Of a stretch of 64,000 bases of DNA, positions 43,301-56,345 are shown piece after piece. Source of the DNA: Hanleya hanleyi (lineage: Eukaryota; Mollusca; Polyplacophora; Lepidopleurida; Hanleyidae). Within the stretch, counting starts at the first letter, position 1, and each line of letters opens with the position of its first letter. The notes beneath the pieces were generated by a model that saw only the letters and a program-made list of their open reading frames with translations, was not told where the DNA came from and ran no database searches. Position numbers and translations under genes: made by a program. The stretch covers positions 62,001 through 126,000 of the forward strand of contig JAVTVY010045365.1 of the NCBI GenBank assembly GCA_036873755.1. Reading direction: 5' to 3'.

Positions 43301-43723
43301 ATTACAAGCATCTAGTCCGTCATCCATAATTCAGCCGTCGTCCATTAGAGAATATCCGCGTCCATAATCCAAAGACCTATTCCATATTCCATATAACAGT
43401 ATTAGCACCAAATTCAAAAAGACAATCATAGTATACATAAACATAGGCTTGTTTCCTGCAAGAGAAACGGTCAACAGTTTTCAATGATGCCGGCAAGACA
43501 TCATGATGTTCCAAAAATATCAAATCCGTATCGCTGATCAGTATTCTTAATCCATAATATTCGTTGTAAAGTCGTCATCTAAAGAATGATGTATCTCAGT
43601 CACGCTTTGATTGTGACTGTTCATATGAGTACCATGAGGATCTTGAAGTACATGGGTTCATACGGCCCCTAGCCCCGGGTTAAGCGGAATTATACACAAG
43701 TTACGAAACGTAACGCCATACTG
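43301..43723 (-). mobile_element. Penelope-like 3' module nested in Gypsy pol
   Basis: It interrupts pol between RNase H (ends ...KQEPTETV) and the integrase zinc domain. It carries the same SDTDLIFLEHH, KTVDRFSLAG and hydrophobic-segment ORF as the copy at 34.1-34.5 kb. It is therefore younger than the Gypsy insertion. A clean target duplication is not evident. Confidence 0.75.
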
Positions 43724-45412
43724 TTTCAGTGGGTTCCTGTTTGGCCGTAGCATAGATGGCGTTGATGGTGTGCTCGTCAAGGGGTTTGGGATAGGGTATC
43801 CGAGACAGAGAGTCAGCATTTGCGTTTGCCTTCCCTTTCCGGTACTGGATCTCATATTGAAATTCCTCTAGTTCCAGACTCCATCTAGTCAGTCTTGAAT
43901 TTACGTTCTTGTGGTTGCGCAGATAAACCAAAGGTTTGTGGTCTGTAAGCAGGAGAAATTCTCGTCCGTATAGGTATGGACGGAATACACGACAGGCCCA
44001 TACAATTGCCAGACACTCTCTTTGTATTGTTGCGTAGTTGGTCTCAGCGGGATTCAGTGCTCGTGAAGCATAGGCAATAACCCGTTCCAACCCGTTCTGC
44101 ACCTGTGATAACACACTGCCTATAGCGTGCATGCTTGCATCTGTGTGGAGTTGGAAGGGCTTGGTAAAGTCAGAGAATGCTAGAATGGGGTCTGACGTTA
44201 GGGCATCCTTCAGCGTGCGGAAGGCAGACTCGCATTCTGTGGACCATTCAAACTGGATTTTCTTCTCGGTGAGTCTTGTTAAGGGCTTGGCTATATGAGC
44301 GAAGTTTTGGATGAATCTCCTGTAATACCCCGCGAGCCCTGGAAAACTGCGAACCTCTTGAGCATTCTGGGGTTGGGGGTAGTTGGATACAGGGGAAGTC
44401 TTTTGTGGGTCCGGGCTTAAACCCGATTTGGAGATTTGGTGGCCCAAATACAACACTTGTCTCCTGACTAGCTGACACTTTGTCGGCTTGAGCGTCAAGT
44501 TTGCTTCTCGCAAGCGGAGGAAAACTTATTCTAGGCGGTCTAAGTGTTCGTCAAATGTCTTGGGAAAAATGACGATGTCATCCAAGTACAAAAGGCAAAT
44601 TTGGCATTGCAGGCCGCGAAGGACCATCTCCATCAGCCGCATAAACGAGGCTGGGGCATTCACCAGTCCGAAAGGCATTTTTCGGAACTGATACAGCCCC
44701 CCATCTGCGGCCGCGAATGCTGTCTTAGGCTTTGAAGAGTCATCTAGTGGGATTTGCCAGTATCCGCTGGCGAGGTCTAACGTAGAGAAGAGGCAAGCAC
44801 CCGAAAGTGAGTCCAAGGTCTCGTCCACTCTGGGAAGGGGATAACAGTCTCGCTTAGTAACGTTGTTTAGCTTTCGAAAATCAATGCAGAAACGAATTAG
44901 GCCATCGCGTTTCTTGACAAGGACTATCGGAAATCTCCAGGGACTATCACTTGGTTCAATCACCTGTTGTCTCTCCATGGTCTCAATTTGTGTTCGGACC
45001 GTTCCTTCAATGCCCATGGCATCCTGCGGGTGTGTTCCTTGATAGGGTGAGCGTCGCCAGTGTCGATAACATGAGACGTCAGAGCTGTACACCCTAACCT
45101 TTGATGATCATGGAAGAAGACATCGCTGAATTTATTCAGCAGGTTGGTCAACCGGGACTCGTCATCTGGGTTTAAGTTGGCAGCAGTCACATCGGGAAGG
45201 GAACTGGCTGGTGAAGTTGGTGAGGTTGATGCGACCCGATGTGTATGGTGGTTCTGCATGGCCGACGTGGACTCTGGGGAAATTGACCAGTCCTGATGCA
45301 ATGGTATGATGTTATGGGCCTCCTCAGCCCAAGCTACCTGTGTACCCTTGGACAGAATAACGGGGTTTGTCCCGGAATTCATCATCATGACTGTAGCGAC
45401 ATCATTTTTCAC
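43724..45412 (-). pseudogene. Gypsy reverse transcriptase and RNase H
   Basis: On the minus strand: VIEPSDSPWRFPIVLVKKRD, FCIDFRKLNNVTKRDCYPLP, STLDLASGYWQIPLD, MPFGLVNAPASFMRLM and the catalytic LLYLDDIVIF. After a frame break come KPTKCQLVRRQVLYLGH and RNase H (FQLHTDASMHAIGSVLSQ, LLTDHKPLVYL, NANADSLSRIP). Motifs are intact but the frame is broken near 44526 and 45000. Confidence 0.88.
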
Positions 45413-45484
45413 ACGAGTTAAACTGTGACCAAGAAGAACATTGGTCTTTTCAGTTAGGCCGCAAATTCAATCCATTGTGACGTC

Positions 45485-46687
45485 CTAGCATCGCTTATGG
45501 GCTGTTCCATCCACCTTCAATGGGGTAATCAACTGCTCGCCCGGGGCCAACGTGACATCGTGCTGAATGGCAACTCGGCACACGGCTGGCGCTCTCGTGT
45601 CTGTAACAATGGGAATGCCAGTTGACTTGTCGCCCTGTTCCAACACCTCTACCTGTCTTTTGACATAGTCGATGCGGATGTGGTGTTCCTCTAGGAAATC
45701 GACGCCAAGGATACACCTGTCGGCCAAGTTTCTCACAACATAAACTGCCTGGATACCTTGGGCGGAGCCCAATCGAAAGTTAACCAGAGTGGCTCCCCAA
45801 GCAGAAAATCTAGTGTTGTTTGCTGTTACAAATGAGGCTGATGCAGGCTTTAAGTCCCATTTTTGAGCTTCGGGAAGTCGGCGATAAAAGCTTTCATCAA
45901 TTATGGATATATCCGACCCACCATCCAGGAGGCAGTTAACCCTCTGACCACAAAGAGTGGCACATACGACAATGGGTTTTCCCCGATGCTGCCGACGCTG
46001 GGTGAATTCGGCCTCTTTCTCCAGTGGCCAACTACGCACTGCGTAGGAGCGACGATGTGAATTGTCTGGACAGTCCCTGGCATAGTGCGAGTTCTGATGG
46101 CAAATGTAGCACCCTCCAAAACGAACAGTCTTAGGTGGAGGTGCAGCATACTGATTTGGACTCGGGGAAGGGTACCTTTGATGACTGTGATGTGGAGGGC
46201 TGTCGTATCGGCGACTGTGTCGTTGTGGACTGTTAAATCGATCGCGCTCAAGATCTTTATAGTTCGAGCGAGCGTCTCGATAGGGGTCTGGACTTTGCCA
46301 TCGTCGACCCATATGTGGGGAAATAGACGTTTCTCTGCTGTACGATGGGCTGCGTCTCCCATACTCTGCCCTAGCTCTCCTGGAGTCATAGGAAAAATTC
46401 CAGGATCTCTCTGGGCTACGGTATCGCCGTTCGTGCGATGTGTCCCGACCATGGACTTCGGGAAATCTGTGGTATGAGGGAGAAGGCTCACGGTTGGGCG
46501 ATGGGTAATACTCACGTCTGCGTCCAAAGGAATGTTCGGGTCCATGATTGTTACAAGCCGGGGAATATGATCGTTGGTAATGATCACCAATAGTGTTGAT
46601 CTCGGCGTCGGCGGTAGTTTCGTGGGTCACGTTGTGGTGACCTTGAGGCTCGACTACCGTAACCTGATGGTGTAGTGTCTGTGTCAC
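45485..46687 (-). pseudogene. Gypsy nucleocapsid end and aspartic protease
   Basis: An Arg/Ser/Pro-rich stretch is followed by one zinc knuckle (CYICHQNSHYARDC) and then a retropepsin-like segment with LLDGGSDISII, where DTG would be expected, and CILGVDFLEEHHI. The DGG replacement suggests an inactive protease unless the clade differs. Confidence 0.75.
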
Positions 46688-47543
46688 CAGCTGCTGATGG
46701 TGGCGACCCTTTAACTGATGAGACAGACTTTTCTACCTCTGGGGGTGTTTCGAGTACCAAGTTGTCAATAGCGTCCTTTGCTCTAGCCATGTCGATCAGC
46801 TGTTCAAATGTTGCCATTTGTTGATCCAGGTTTCTTGCGTGCAGCTGTTGATATAGATATTGCCGAACGGGAGCATCCACGGTATTAAGGGATTTGTCCT
46901 TCAGGATCAAGTCGATGTGTTCCTTAGAGAGGGTGGTATAATGTTCTGTCGCTAAACGTCGGAGTCGTGACGCAAAGGCGATATACGTTTCTTGTGGAGT
47001 CTTTTGCGGCTGTGTTAAACAAAATGGACAGTGTGTGTTTATGCAGTGGGCCGGTGAAACTTGCCTTGAGCATAGCAACTATTGAGTCATAGTCGGTCTT
47101 CTTGTCATCCTCCATTACAAGCCATCTAGATCGTGTATACCCCTCTAAAAGCAATGACATAACCTTACCCTTGTTAGCAGCATACAGCGGATTATCAAGG
47201 GCTTGTTCGACTTTGTTAAGGAAGGTAGCCAGTTCCTCGTTTTCGTCAGTTGCTGTTTCACCTGAGAAAGTCTCGAGTATGTTTTTACCTTATTCTATAT
47301 ATACATGGGATCCTGGTGGATCACTGAACCCGAAGTGCGTAGTTGGGCTCCATCAATGGGTGGGGCCGTCCCTTGCCTGAGCTGATGTAACTCGGTTCTC
47401 AGTCCATCACATTCCTGTTGAAAAGCATTCTTTGCCTCGGTAACCGCATGTTGGACCGCCTCTGCCTTATCCTTATCGCATTGAGCACTTAATTTGGCAA
47501 ACTGAAGCTTAAGAGCTTGAAATTTTTCCGGGGTGACAGACAT
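46584..47543 (-). pseudogene. Gypsy gag
   Basis: It starts near 47543 (MSVTPEKFQALKLQFAKLSA, coiled coil). Gag-like helical segments follow in shifted frames (RSRWLVMEDDKKTDYDSIVA; YIAFASRLRRLATEHYTTLS; RQYLYQQLHARNLDQQMATF). There are at least two frame breaks. Confidence 0.7.
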
Positions 47544-47849
47544 GGTGCAGGGCAGGTCGGGGTTAAATACAAATTGGCATAGACAGAAATCAGAGAGTAA
47601 GCGTATCTGAGCTTGGGGTGGGGATGGCAAACACGTGGCCCAGATATTGGGTTGGAAAAAGTTCGGACCAGGGATTGGGTGGCAGTATGGGATGGCAAAA
47701 ATACAGTAGTAGGGAGTATGAAATGTTGGGTCAAGAATAAGTGGCTATCAAGTGGGCACAGATCACAATGGAAAAAAATTAAAATAAAAGAATGTACATA
47801 TGAACAGTGCAATGGAAGGGTAGTATCTGCAGAGGCAGTAACCAATAAA

Positions 47850-50149
47850 TGAGAATCTTAGCAATCAAGTGACGAGACAAAAAATCAGTAATGGTTAATG
47901 CGGTGACCAAAAAAAATTATCACCTGCAAGGCAATTATTATTATCAGTCAATAACACCCACTATCTGTGAATGAGAAATTACCAATAGGAAATCGTATAA
48001 AGGAGCAGTGCTTGTCAATCAGTTAAGAATGCTGGTAAATAAATTCAATCACTACAAATGTCATGCACATCACATTGGTTACTTCCAATAAATTGCAAAT
48101 GTGGTTTTCTAGTACGTCTCTAATCAATCAGTAATTAGTACAATGAATAATAACCATGAATAAGACCCAATCAATAACCAATCACAGTCAAGTACACTCA
48201 CCGAGAATCAATGATACTCGAGCTCAAAGATTAGCCATCAATCATCAGTAATACTCTGATGTAATCAATAATCAATGATGCAATCTATAATCAAGAATAC
48301 TCAAATATGATATTTAAATGTAACTAATAATCAATGACCAAATGTGATCAATAATCAGAATGTACTCAATAATCAAAATCTAATCAATAATCAATGATGC
48401 AATCTATAATCAAGAATACTAAAATAAGATATTGAAATGTGACGAATAATCAATGATACAATGTGATCAATGAGGCGATATGAGCAACCGTTATGCACAG
48501 TAATCAAAGGTATAGCAGGTTCAATTATTCAATTAATTCAAAGGTTCAATCTAGTAATATCGATAATCAATATCAATCAATGCTAATCCAATATCAATGC
48601 AATCAGTAGTAATCAAAGCAATCTGACGTAATCAATGGTAGTCTAATTCAATGAAAACAAATTACGAATCAATGAGAATTGAAATGTCAATCAATAGCAA
48701 TTACTAATCGATGATGTCCATAATATTCAGCAATCAGATTCGAAGTCCAACAGGAGTCAATAATTGATGTTATGCTATATCAATAGGTAGCAATAAAAGA
48801 GTTCACCGGAATCCACTAGTCTATGTTTGTTGGCTAATTTGTTCGTTTGATGGATTTGTTCACCAATTATATATAGCACAGTAATCGATTCGTGTGTTGT
48901 TCAACGTTAGCCGGTAGTAAACTCTCAGTACAATGTTCGAGTCCGTAACTTTCCCAAATGTTTTTTTTGTTCTGTGGTATTATATTTCTCTGTAACTGGT
49001 AATGTGAATGTTCTTTTCTGTAAATCGGTGTCCCGCGGGGCATCAAATTTCCCAGGGCTGTGGATAGACTGTATGGTGTTCTGTGACAGTATATAAATCA
49101 CAGAAGAATGTTATTTTCTGGCACAAAGAAAGAGCACTGCAAATAATTGTCAAGTTGGAATAAAAATAAAAAGCAAGTGCCGGGAAAACAATCCTCTGTA
49201 AGGTTTTTATGATCAACTCACCCGGTATCCCGCGGTGGTGTAGAATAAACTGTTCTCAGTTCACACGCGGCGCGAAAATCACCCCGTTGCAAGAAAGTTC
49301 ACAAAAGTCTGCAAGTGCCTTAGACTTTCCAGTCCCAAAACAGCTGATTTTCGTTGTCCGTGACGTCACCTGGCCTGTCTCAGCAGCCCAATCTTCGGCC
49401 GTCTAAATTTAGACACACACGTAAGCCAGCTCGGGGAAATAGGTCGGCGAGACAACACAACACGTGTCTTGTAGAAGCTGTGCGGCGTGGTCAATATTTA
49501 TGTACAGCGGTGACAGTTTTGGGCACGGAAATTAAAGTTTATACCTCTTCTTGAAATCCGCTCACACAAGTTCGAAATATATTGAACTAGAAGAAATTCT
49601 ACTGACGAATATTCAATCCCTGGGGCAAATAATCAATGCAATCAGTATTGTTACAGGGTTTTTTTTCTGGAATCGTCAAATTTATTTAGATAACTGATAA
49701 AACTTCAGTGTTACTGTACCTTGAGAATAAATTTGACCGGCAAACACTTGAATTTGTGTGAGAACAGCAGAGCTGGAACGGTATCCTGTTTGAAACCTGC
49801 AACGTTCGTTTCTGCAGAAAAGTTTATTACAGAATAGCTGGAAGCACATAGAATGTTCTCCTTCTGAAGAATTGTTCCACCAAGTTCCCTAGAAGAGAAC
49901 TTTCCTCTTTCTTCTCTCTCGGATTTGTCTAGAAGAGAAATCCCTGTGTCTTTCGTGGTAGGTCCGTTAAAGGGTATGTCTCCCGCAATGATTGCAGAAA
50001 TAAAAGTCGGCACACACACCGAACTCCTGTCCCGATGATTTCACACCGTCCGTTGGCGTGGTCCGCCCAGTGATGGAAAAGGTTGCAAGTCTTCCTTCTG
50101 ATCCCGTCTCCTTTCCCTCGCTTGTCGATCCTGCTCGCACCGCCAAATT
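47850..50149 (-). other. Long Gypsy leader with CAATCAATAA-type repeats
   Basis: Between gag and the 5' LTR lie about 2.3 kb without a gene. Around 48040-48780 it is dense in 'aatcaataatcaatga' phrases. Two nearly identical phrases (gatgcaatctataatcaagaatact) occur at 48277 and 48396. An unusually long untranslated leader for a Gypsy element. Confidence 0.6.
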
Positions 50150-50394
50150 TGTGATGGCCGATTCGACGGGAATATAGTAATCAGGTAGTTAGACCACTGG
50201 TGTGAATAATCCAAGAGACAATTTAATATCGGGTGACGACTGGTATTTATTAGGAGACACATGCACAAAGCATCCTACTAGTTCGCTCTCTCAGCTCCAA
50301 CTGATTCGTCCGCCCACGCCCTCAATGAAGACGGATAACAACCTCATGATATAGCATTGTGCAATACAAAGTAGTGCGCATTAGGATCACCACA
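50150..50394 (-). repeat. 5' LTR of the Gypsy element
   Basis: It is 245 bp and a partner of 41158-41402. The sequence just inside it on the minus strand starts AATTTGGCGGTGCGAGCAGG. The TGGCG could begin a tRNA primer site, but I cannot name the tRNA. Confidence 0.9.
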
Positions 50395-51029
50395 CTGTTT
50401 ATCTAAGATTGTCAAACATCTGACTTCAGCAATACTTGATAAAAATGTTTGATGACTTTATATTATATTTCAATGATTTCTTTTATCTGTTTTTAATTTT
50501 AAAGCAATATCAAAGGTTATCTTGATTATCGTTGTGGGTGGGGGAGGGGTCATCTCATAATTACTATTGCAATTTACATGTTTTCCAACAGTATGGTCTT
50601 GGTAATCTATCACTTTTAATAAGATTTGTGGATACAGTGTTCTATAAATTACTCTTTACAGGTCACTGATTTTCCATCTCGTGAAAATTTCAAAACTGTT
50701 TAATGGGTAATCTAAAATTAAGATTAAAATTGTCACATCAACAGTATGTTCTTGGAAACCTGCTTGTAGGGTTTAATATCACACAGGAAAATGCACACAA
50801 ACATACCCACTCTCTAGATATGTTCTGACCCTACAACAGCCTCAGTATAAGACATCACTATACGTATTCATGTACTTCAAAGCTGTTGTTTTGGATATTT
50901 TGGGGAGTATATCTTCCGTATACCGAGTATATCTTCCGTATACCCCAAGTATAACTCTAAACAGGGGTCAAGCGTAATCATCAATACAATTAATATTAAT
51001 GATATATAATCTCCAATATTATGATCTCG

Positions 51030-51425
51030 CTTGTTCGGGACCGCACTGCGGTGGTCTAATGGTTAGAGCGTCGGCCTCGTAAGCGGTAGGTACTGGGTTC
51101 GATCCCAGGCCGGGTCATACCTAAGACTTGAAAAATGGAACTTGTTGCTCCCTCGCTTACGCTCAGCATTAAGAGGATAGAACAAGGACTGGTTCGCTCG
51201 GTGTCAGTATAATGTGACTGAGTGGGGTGTCATGTCTGCCTACGGCATGATATTTCAGTGGGACAGCACTATAAAATGGCAGCATTAGATCTGCTCTGTT
51301 TCAAGTAGGTACCCCTGCCCCTCCCCCTCCCCTCCCTTCCCTTCCCCGTCGTGATATAGCTGAAAAAATGTTGAAAGCGACGTTAAACCCTATTCACTCA
51401 CTCACTCACTCACTCTCGCTTGTTC
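51030..51425 (+). mobile_element. tRNA-derived SINE with TCAC-repeat tail
   Basis: The head has A box TGGTCTAATGGTTAGAGCG and B box GGGTTCGATCC, with a CTCGTAA loop reminiscent of tRNA-Thr. A body of about 250 bp is followed by 'gctgaaaaaatgttgaaagc' and 'gacgttaaaccc', then a TCAC repeat. I know this tail style from molluscan, especially gastropod, genomes. Confidence 0.75.
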
Positions 51426-51639
51426 GCACATATGTGCTGCTATACAGTATTATTACGGTTTGTTGATGGTGTCAGGGCAGAATTATCGCTTCCAGTGATG
51501 TTTTTCCTGTAGCGCTGTTTAATAGCGTCTAATGTCGTCTGTAGTTTCCAAGATCCATACGGTCCAAGTTCTGTACCAAATTATTACTATTTTTCATCAA
51601 ATGTGTCTAGACAGAGTTCCCGCTTCTGGAGTTCTGTAG

Positions 51640-52246
51640 GTATTGAAATATTTCAATTTCAATTCGAGATTTATCAGCTTTGACCCATTTCATATGTATG
51701 CTGTTTCGTTCAATGTCTTTAATGAACTTATAAAAAAGGGCTATATCATCAAGCGCCTCCACTCGAATTTTCTCAAATTTGACGATACATATCGCAGGCT
51801 GATAGCAAAATACGAGCGTAGCGTGCAAGATCTATGGCGGTACGTTTTGTAACTTGTGTCTAATTCCGCTTGACCTGGAGCTAGGGGCCGTATGAACCTA
51901 AGTATTTCAATATTCTCGTAGTTTTAATATCAACAGGCACAATCAAAACGTGACTGCGATAAATCATACTCTAGATAACGACTTTACAACGTATATCATA
52001 TGGATTAAGAATACTGAACAGCGATACGGATTTGATATTTTCGGAACATCGTGATGTCTTGCTGGAATCATTGAAAACTGTTGACGCTTCTGTTTTGCAG
52101 GAAATCAGCCTAGTTTTACGTATATTATTATTTATCCTTTTAATTTAGCGCCAATGTTATTATATGAATTAGGCCTTTGGAGTATGGACGCGGAAATTCT
52201 GTAATGGACGACGGCTGAATATTGAATGACGGACTAGACGCTTGTA
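51640..52246 (+). mobile_element. Penelope-like C-terminus and 3' module, plus strand
   Basis: The frame 51643-51852 ends FDDTYRRLIAKYERSVQDLW, matching the RT C-terminus at 34.5-34.7 kb. It is followed by the recurrent 3' module ending CGGACTAGACGCTTGT. It is in the opposite orientation to the other copies and its small 3' ORF is broken. Confidence 0.65.
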
Positions 52247-52392
52247 TTCCACAGTTTCCAAGGTCGATAAGGTGCATGTTTTGTACAGTATTAGTACTGC
52301 GTTTTTTTTATATCAAAGGTTTCAGGAGAGAATTCTCGCTTCTGGAGTTCAGTATGTATAGAAAAATACCAAACTAAATTCTATGATTCTAT

Positions 52393-52752
52393 ATGCGTTC
52401 TCAGGATGCGAAGAAGCAACTTTTCTCGTCGTACTGTACCAGTATCTATTGCAGCCATCTGTGGTCTTCGTACTCGTCATGTAACTGGAAAAAAACTGCC
52501 TGTCACATACAACAGCGTATTTCGTTGGTTATAAAGCAGTCCCCGCGCAATTGTAGTGCTACCTACATGTTTGGGATTAACTCTGTACCCATCTTTTATA
52601 ATGAGGTTATTCGACGCCAGATTAATTCTCTACGGAACAGACTCATGCTGACAGACAACTTCTTACTTACAGCTTTGCGGTTTTCCGATTTGTCTCAGAT
52701 TTCGCGTTTAGTTTGTCTTTGTTATCGCCAAATCTATGTAACGCGCTGGTAA
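52393..52752 (+). pseudogene. LINE reverse-transcriptase C-terminal fragment
   Basis: 119 codons with KKQLFSSYCTSIYCSHLWSS, then PRNCSATYMFGINSVPIFYN, are typical of the thumb and C-terminal region of CR1/L2-type RTs in marine invertebrates. There is no upstream catalytic domain. A truncated copy. Confidence 0.65.
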
Positions 52753-55700
52753 TTTGTCCTTTGGCTACAATTTTATTATTTATTTGTTAATTCTATAGAT
52801 CATCTGTGTCTGAAATAAATAAGTGCTATTATTCTGTTGAATAGTTCTATCTAGGGGCTGTCCTATTGTATTTATGATTTATAGGCTTGGCCATTCCAGG
52901 GATATTCAAAATTTATGCTCTCAAAATATCTGAAACAACTGATGTGAGTTACATGAGTACTTTTACTGATATTATAATAAAACTCCTATACTCAGGCTGT
53001 TGTGAGATCGGGATATACCTGGAGAGTGGGTTATAGACATGTTTTTGTATTGTAGTGATCTATTTAATGCTGTCAGAAAAACTGAAGGTCACAGCACTCT
53101 TTCGCCAATTTTGTAACTTTGTGCCACTCTGTGTCTTCCCGTATGTTTTGTGGATATTTTGAAACGGTCCCCCATTACCATTTTAAACTAATTTGTACGT
53201 TTGACAACACAATATACAGCTACGACGTCAAATGACTCTGAATGTCTAAATCACGGAACTAGATTATTTTTGGTGGCTGACATCCGAGAACCCCGTCCTC
53301 TAATGCAGTAGTTGGTGTTTTTTACTTAATATTCTATGGTGAATGGCGCTCGTTATATTGAGGATTTAAAAGGTAATCGCACCAAATCTTTGGCGAAGTA
53401 TTTGACCGATGACTAAATTCGACATAAGAACCATTTTGGCTATTTAACAACAAAGTATTTCACCCACAAACAACTTCGACATGGTTTTCAGTGCGTTTGA
53501 CGATATTTAATTGTATTTTGGAGATGACCCCCTCTGATATGTCACAAGGCAATGACGTCATAATACTTTTTGATATTAGACGATTGAAGAACCTCTGTGC
53601 AATCAGTTGACACAAACCGTTTTGCCATATGCCTAGTACGAGTGAATATATGGTCATTTTAATACGTATACCCCAAATTTAAAAGTAGAAAGATGCAATC
53701 CAGTGGTTCTTGTATTTCCTAGTTTTTTAAGCATACGCCAATACTTTTACCACCACATCCTACCTCATCTGAAAGAAGAGAGCCCATCTTTCAAATGATA
53801 TATGTCATTATATATATCATTGTTTTGAGATATAGATGCCGCAGTACGGAATTTACTGTTAAGTTTCATATTATTTGCCATATATGGCACGCAATGGCCA
53901 ATATAACTACAACAGGTTTGAAAGTGGCTAAATATGACTGACAGATTTGCATTCGGGTCACTACAATAGCGAATATATTCAAATATGTGAGATTTATTTG
54001 CAAAAATTTTATCGTGCGTTGTATATCTATTGTAATTAGGGACTCTCCAAGGTACGACATGCACAATAAATGTATCCAAAGGAAACCTTAAATGTATTAT
54101 AAATGTATGTGAAATGTATGGCAAACACCAAGATTCGACATAGGCCAATGAACCATGGAACTCTAAAAACATTTACTACAGTGGTGAATTTGGGGCTGTC
54201 AATCATACAGAATACATGAACTACATTCATAAATATAACATCAAATATGGGATTCCAATTTTATGAGCCCTACCTCTCCGATCATATCGACTTATACGTC
54301 AAATGAATGCAAATGTTACTTATAACTGCAAGCGTAAAACTTAGTATTCAAATACTTGGAAAAACCCCAGTATATTCACCTTACATGCTAACCGTATATT
54401 AAATATAATTAAAATGACGTTTTTATGTAGTGCACCTTCACACTCCGCTGGACAGGACGTCATTCTCATGAATTATTAGTTGGAGATGATTTTTTTTTAC
54501 TTGGAGTCATCTTGGAGATCGAAATAGAATTGACTTACCCTCCGATAGGGGTCTATCGATATCTTGGCCAGATGTTATTAGGGTATCCTGTTTATGTTAA
54601 TGATTAATTAAACACACAGGTGTATGGAGAATGAGCCATAAATAATTAACTATAAGATCAGAGTAGGTTAGACTCTTTAGATTAGTTCTTTACCACTTGG
54701 AAGCTAATGCGAAAAATTATTAGAGACACGTAATGTATCGACCACCATGTCCTCATTCGTCATATCTGATGATCTATAACTTTATTCCTCAAGCCTCTTC
54801 AATTCAATTACTCGACCGCTTTGGAGCTTACCAAAAATCAATAGTTAGCTCGGTATATTTTTGTTTAGTGTGGATTACAATTGAACTCTACAAACTGACA
54901 TACACTTCAGTGTGATAGTGATAATTTCAATAACTTTGCAATTTCCCTCATATAAACTCTAAAATAGCTGTTTCATGTTTTGGCGCTGAATTGCACAGGG
55001 TACTATCATAATGTATCGGCGATCCTACATCACCGTTTATAACCTTTTATTGAGTAACCTTATTGAGTAGTCTTTTTATTTATAGCCTTTTTTTCGAGTA
55101 CATTATGGCAAGTCAACCCCAGTACATGAAATTATTATTATGGAGTTTTATATTAAGAGAATTAGTTACTCATTTCAAGCATTATAAATTATCCATTTCA
55201 CGGAGTAATGGTCATTTGGAGAACATTTAGTATGAAATCTTTATCTTTGTGGCTTTTAAAGAAATATCTTCTCAAGAATTTATTCGCTTTCCTTTGTGTT
55301 CTTAACTTGTCGGTCTCTTTGAGGGAAACCATTCATCATGGCACAAGAATTCTCATTCCTAAAATGATCGAATTACCGGGATTAATTACTTTTGTACGAC
55401 AACAACCAGAAGGTCATACAGGATCCTGTGATTGTTATGATGCAATCATATCGGGGAAGCTATCTGTGAAATATGATGCTATTAGACATTGACAGTGGTC
55501 AACAAACTTCATGTGTAAGTGAAGTAGATAAATAGCGAACATGTAGCGCTATAGTATTGTAACACTAGCTCACATGACCTATTAAATCGAATAGATAGAA
55601 CGATACAACGGATAGCAAGATGAAATAAAGCCTGTTGAATTTTACAGGTCGTTTGCTGTACACACAAACCAAAGATGGTATTTCAAGCAAGGCTGTTTCG

Positions 55701-55900
55701 ATCTACCAGATGTTGACGTTGGAGCTTCTGAATAAGTAGTTACCAAATTTGTTTTCTGAAAGTAGAATGAGTGATTTGAGGGAGAAAACAAATAGTTTGA
55801 TCTTGAATGCGTACCTCCTATGGCGATGGGCTCTCACTTCCCACGGAATAGATTAAGTAAACACGTGGACAGCGAGAGATTTTTTTCCTGCAGAATACCG
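52753..55900. other. Non-coding stretch
   Basis: AT-rich with short random ORFs only. I recognise no gene, RNA or classified repeat. Confidence 0.35.
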
Positions 55901-55918
55901 TAGATTGTTTTGGGGCGT

Positions 55919-56345
55919 TTATTCGTCAATTCGAATGTTTGAATTACCAAGAATAGAAATGAATTTGTTAAATCCGTCATACGTTAAGAGTTTACAAAGG
56001 TCCTCGATCCAAATACCTGTTTCATCAATAATATTAACATGACCGAGAGATAAAAGTACAAATTGGAGTTTACTTAAAAGATAGAAGCGGTCAACAGTTT
56101 CAATGATGTCGACAAGATTAACTGATATTCTGCTCATCAAATCCGTGTCACAAATGTTCATAGAATGTAGTACATAGTCGTGTTTAACGAACATATTAAT
56201 CTGTTAGATGAGTATCTGTCACACGTTGATTGTGACTTTTCATATAAACACTAAGGAGATGTATTTCAAATAGTTCTTATATGGCCCCTAGCAGCGGTTT
56301 AATTGAAATTAGATAAAAATTACAAAACGTAGCGCCAAAGATCTT
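55919..56345 (-). repeat. Divergent relative of the Penelope-like 3' module
   Basis: The minus-strand ORF 56194-55919 keeps CDTDL...VDIIETVDRFYLLS in the same order as SDTDL...SLKTVDRFSLAG of the other copies, although the DNA has diverged strongly. The nearby 'cccctagcagcggtttaa' and 'acaaaacgtagcgcca' also match the module start. Confidence 0.5.

Larger units (their letters stand above)
41153..50399 (-). mobile_element. Complete but decayed Gypsy-type LTR retrotransposon
   Basis: Two 245-bp LTRs (41158-41402 and 50150-50394, TG...CA) differ at only a few positions and are flanked by perfect CTGTT duplications (41153-41157 and 50395-50399). The coding strand is minus. The order gag, protease, RT, RNase H, integrase is that of Ty3/Gypsy. 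Frames are broken in gag and between pol segments, and a foreign module interrupts pol at 43301-43723. A purine-rich tract GGGGAAGGGACGAA abuts the 3' LTR (41416-41403). Confidence 0.92.

Noticed and set aside
43301..43723. A novel ORF within Gypsy pol
   Set aside because: The segment is a nested copy of the Penelope-like 3' module found elsewhere in the window.
51043..51116. A functional tRNA-Thr gene
   Set aside because: The A and B boxes are good but the anticodon and acceptor stems do not pair fully. It is continuous with a SINE body and TCAC tail.
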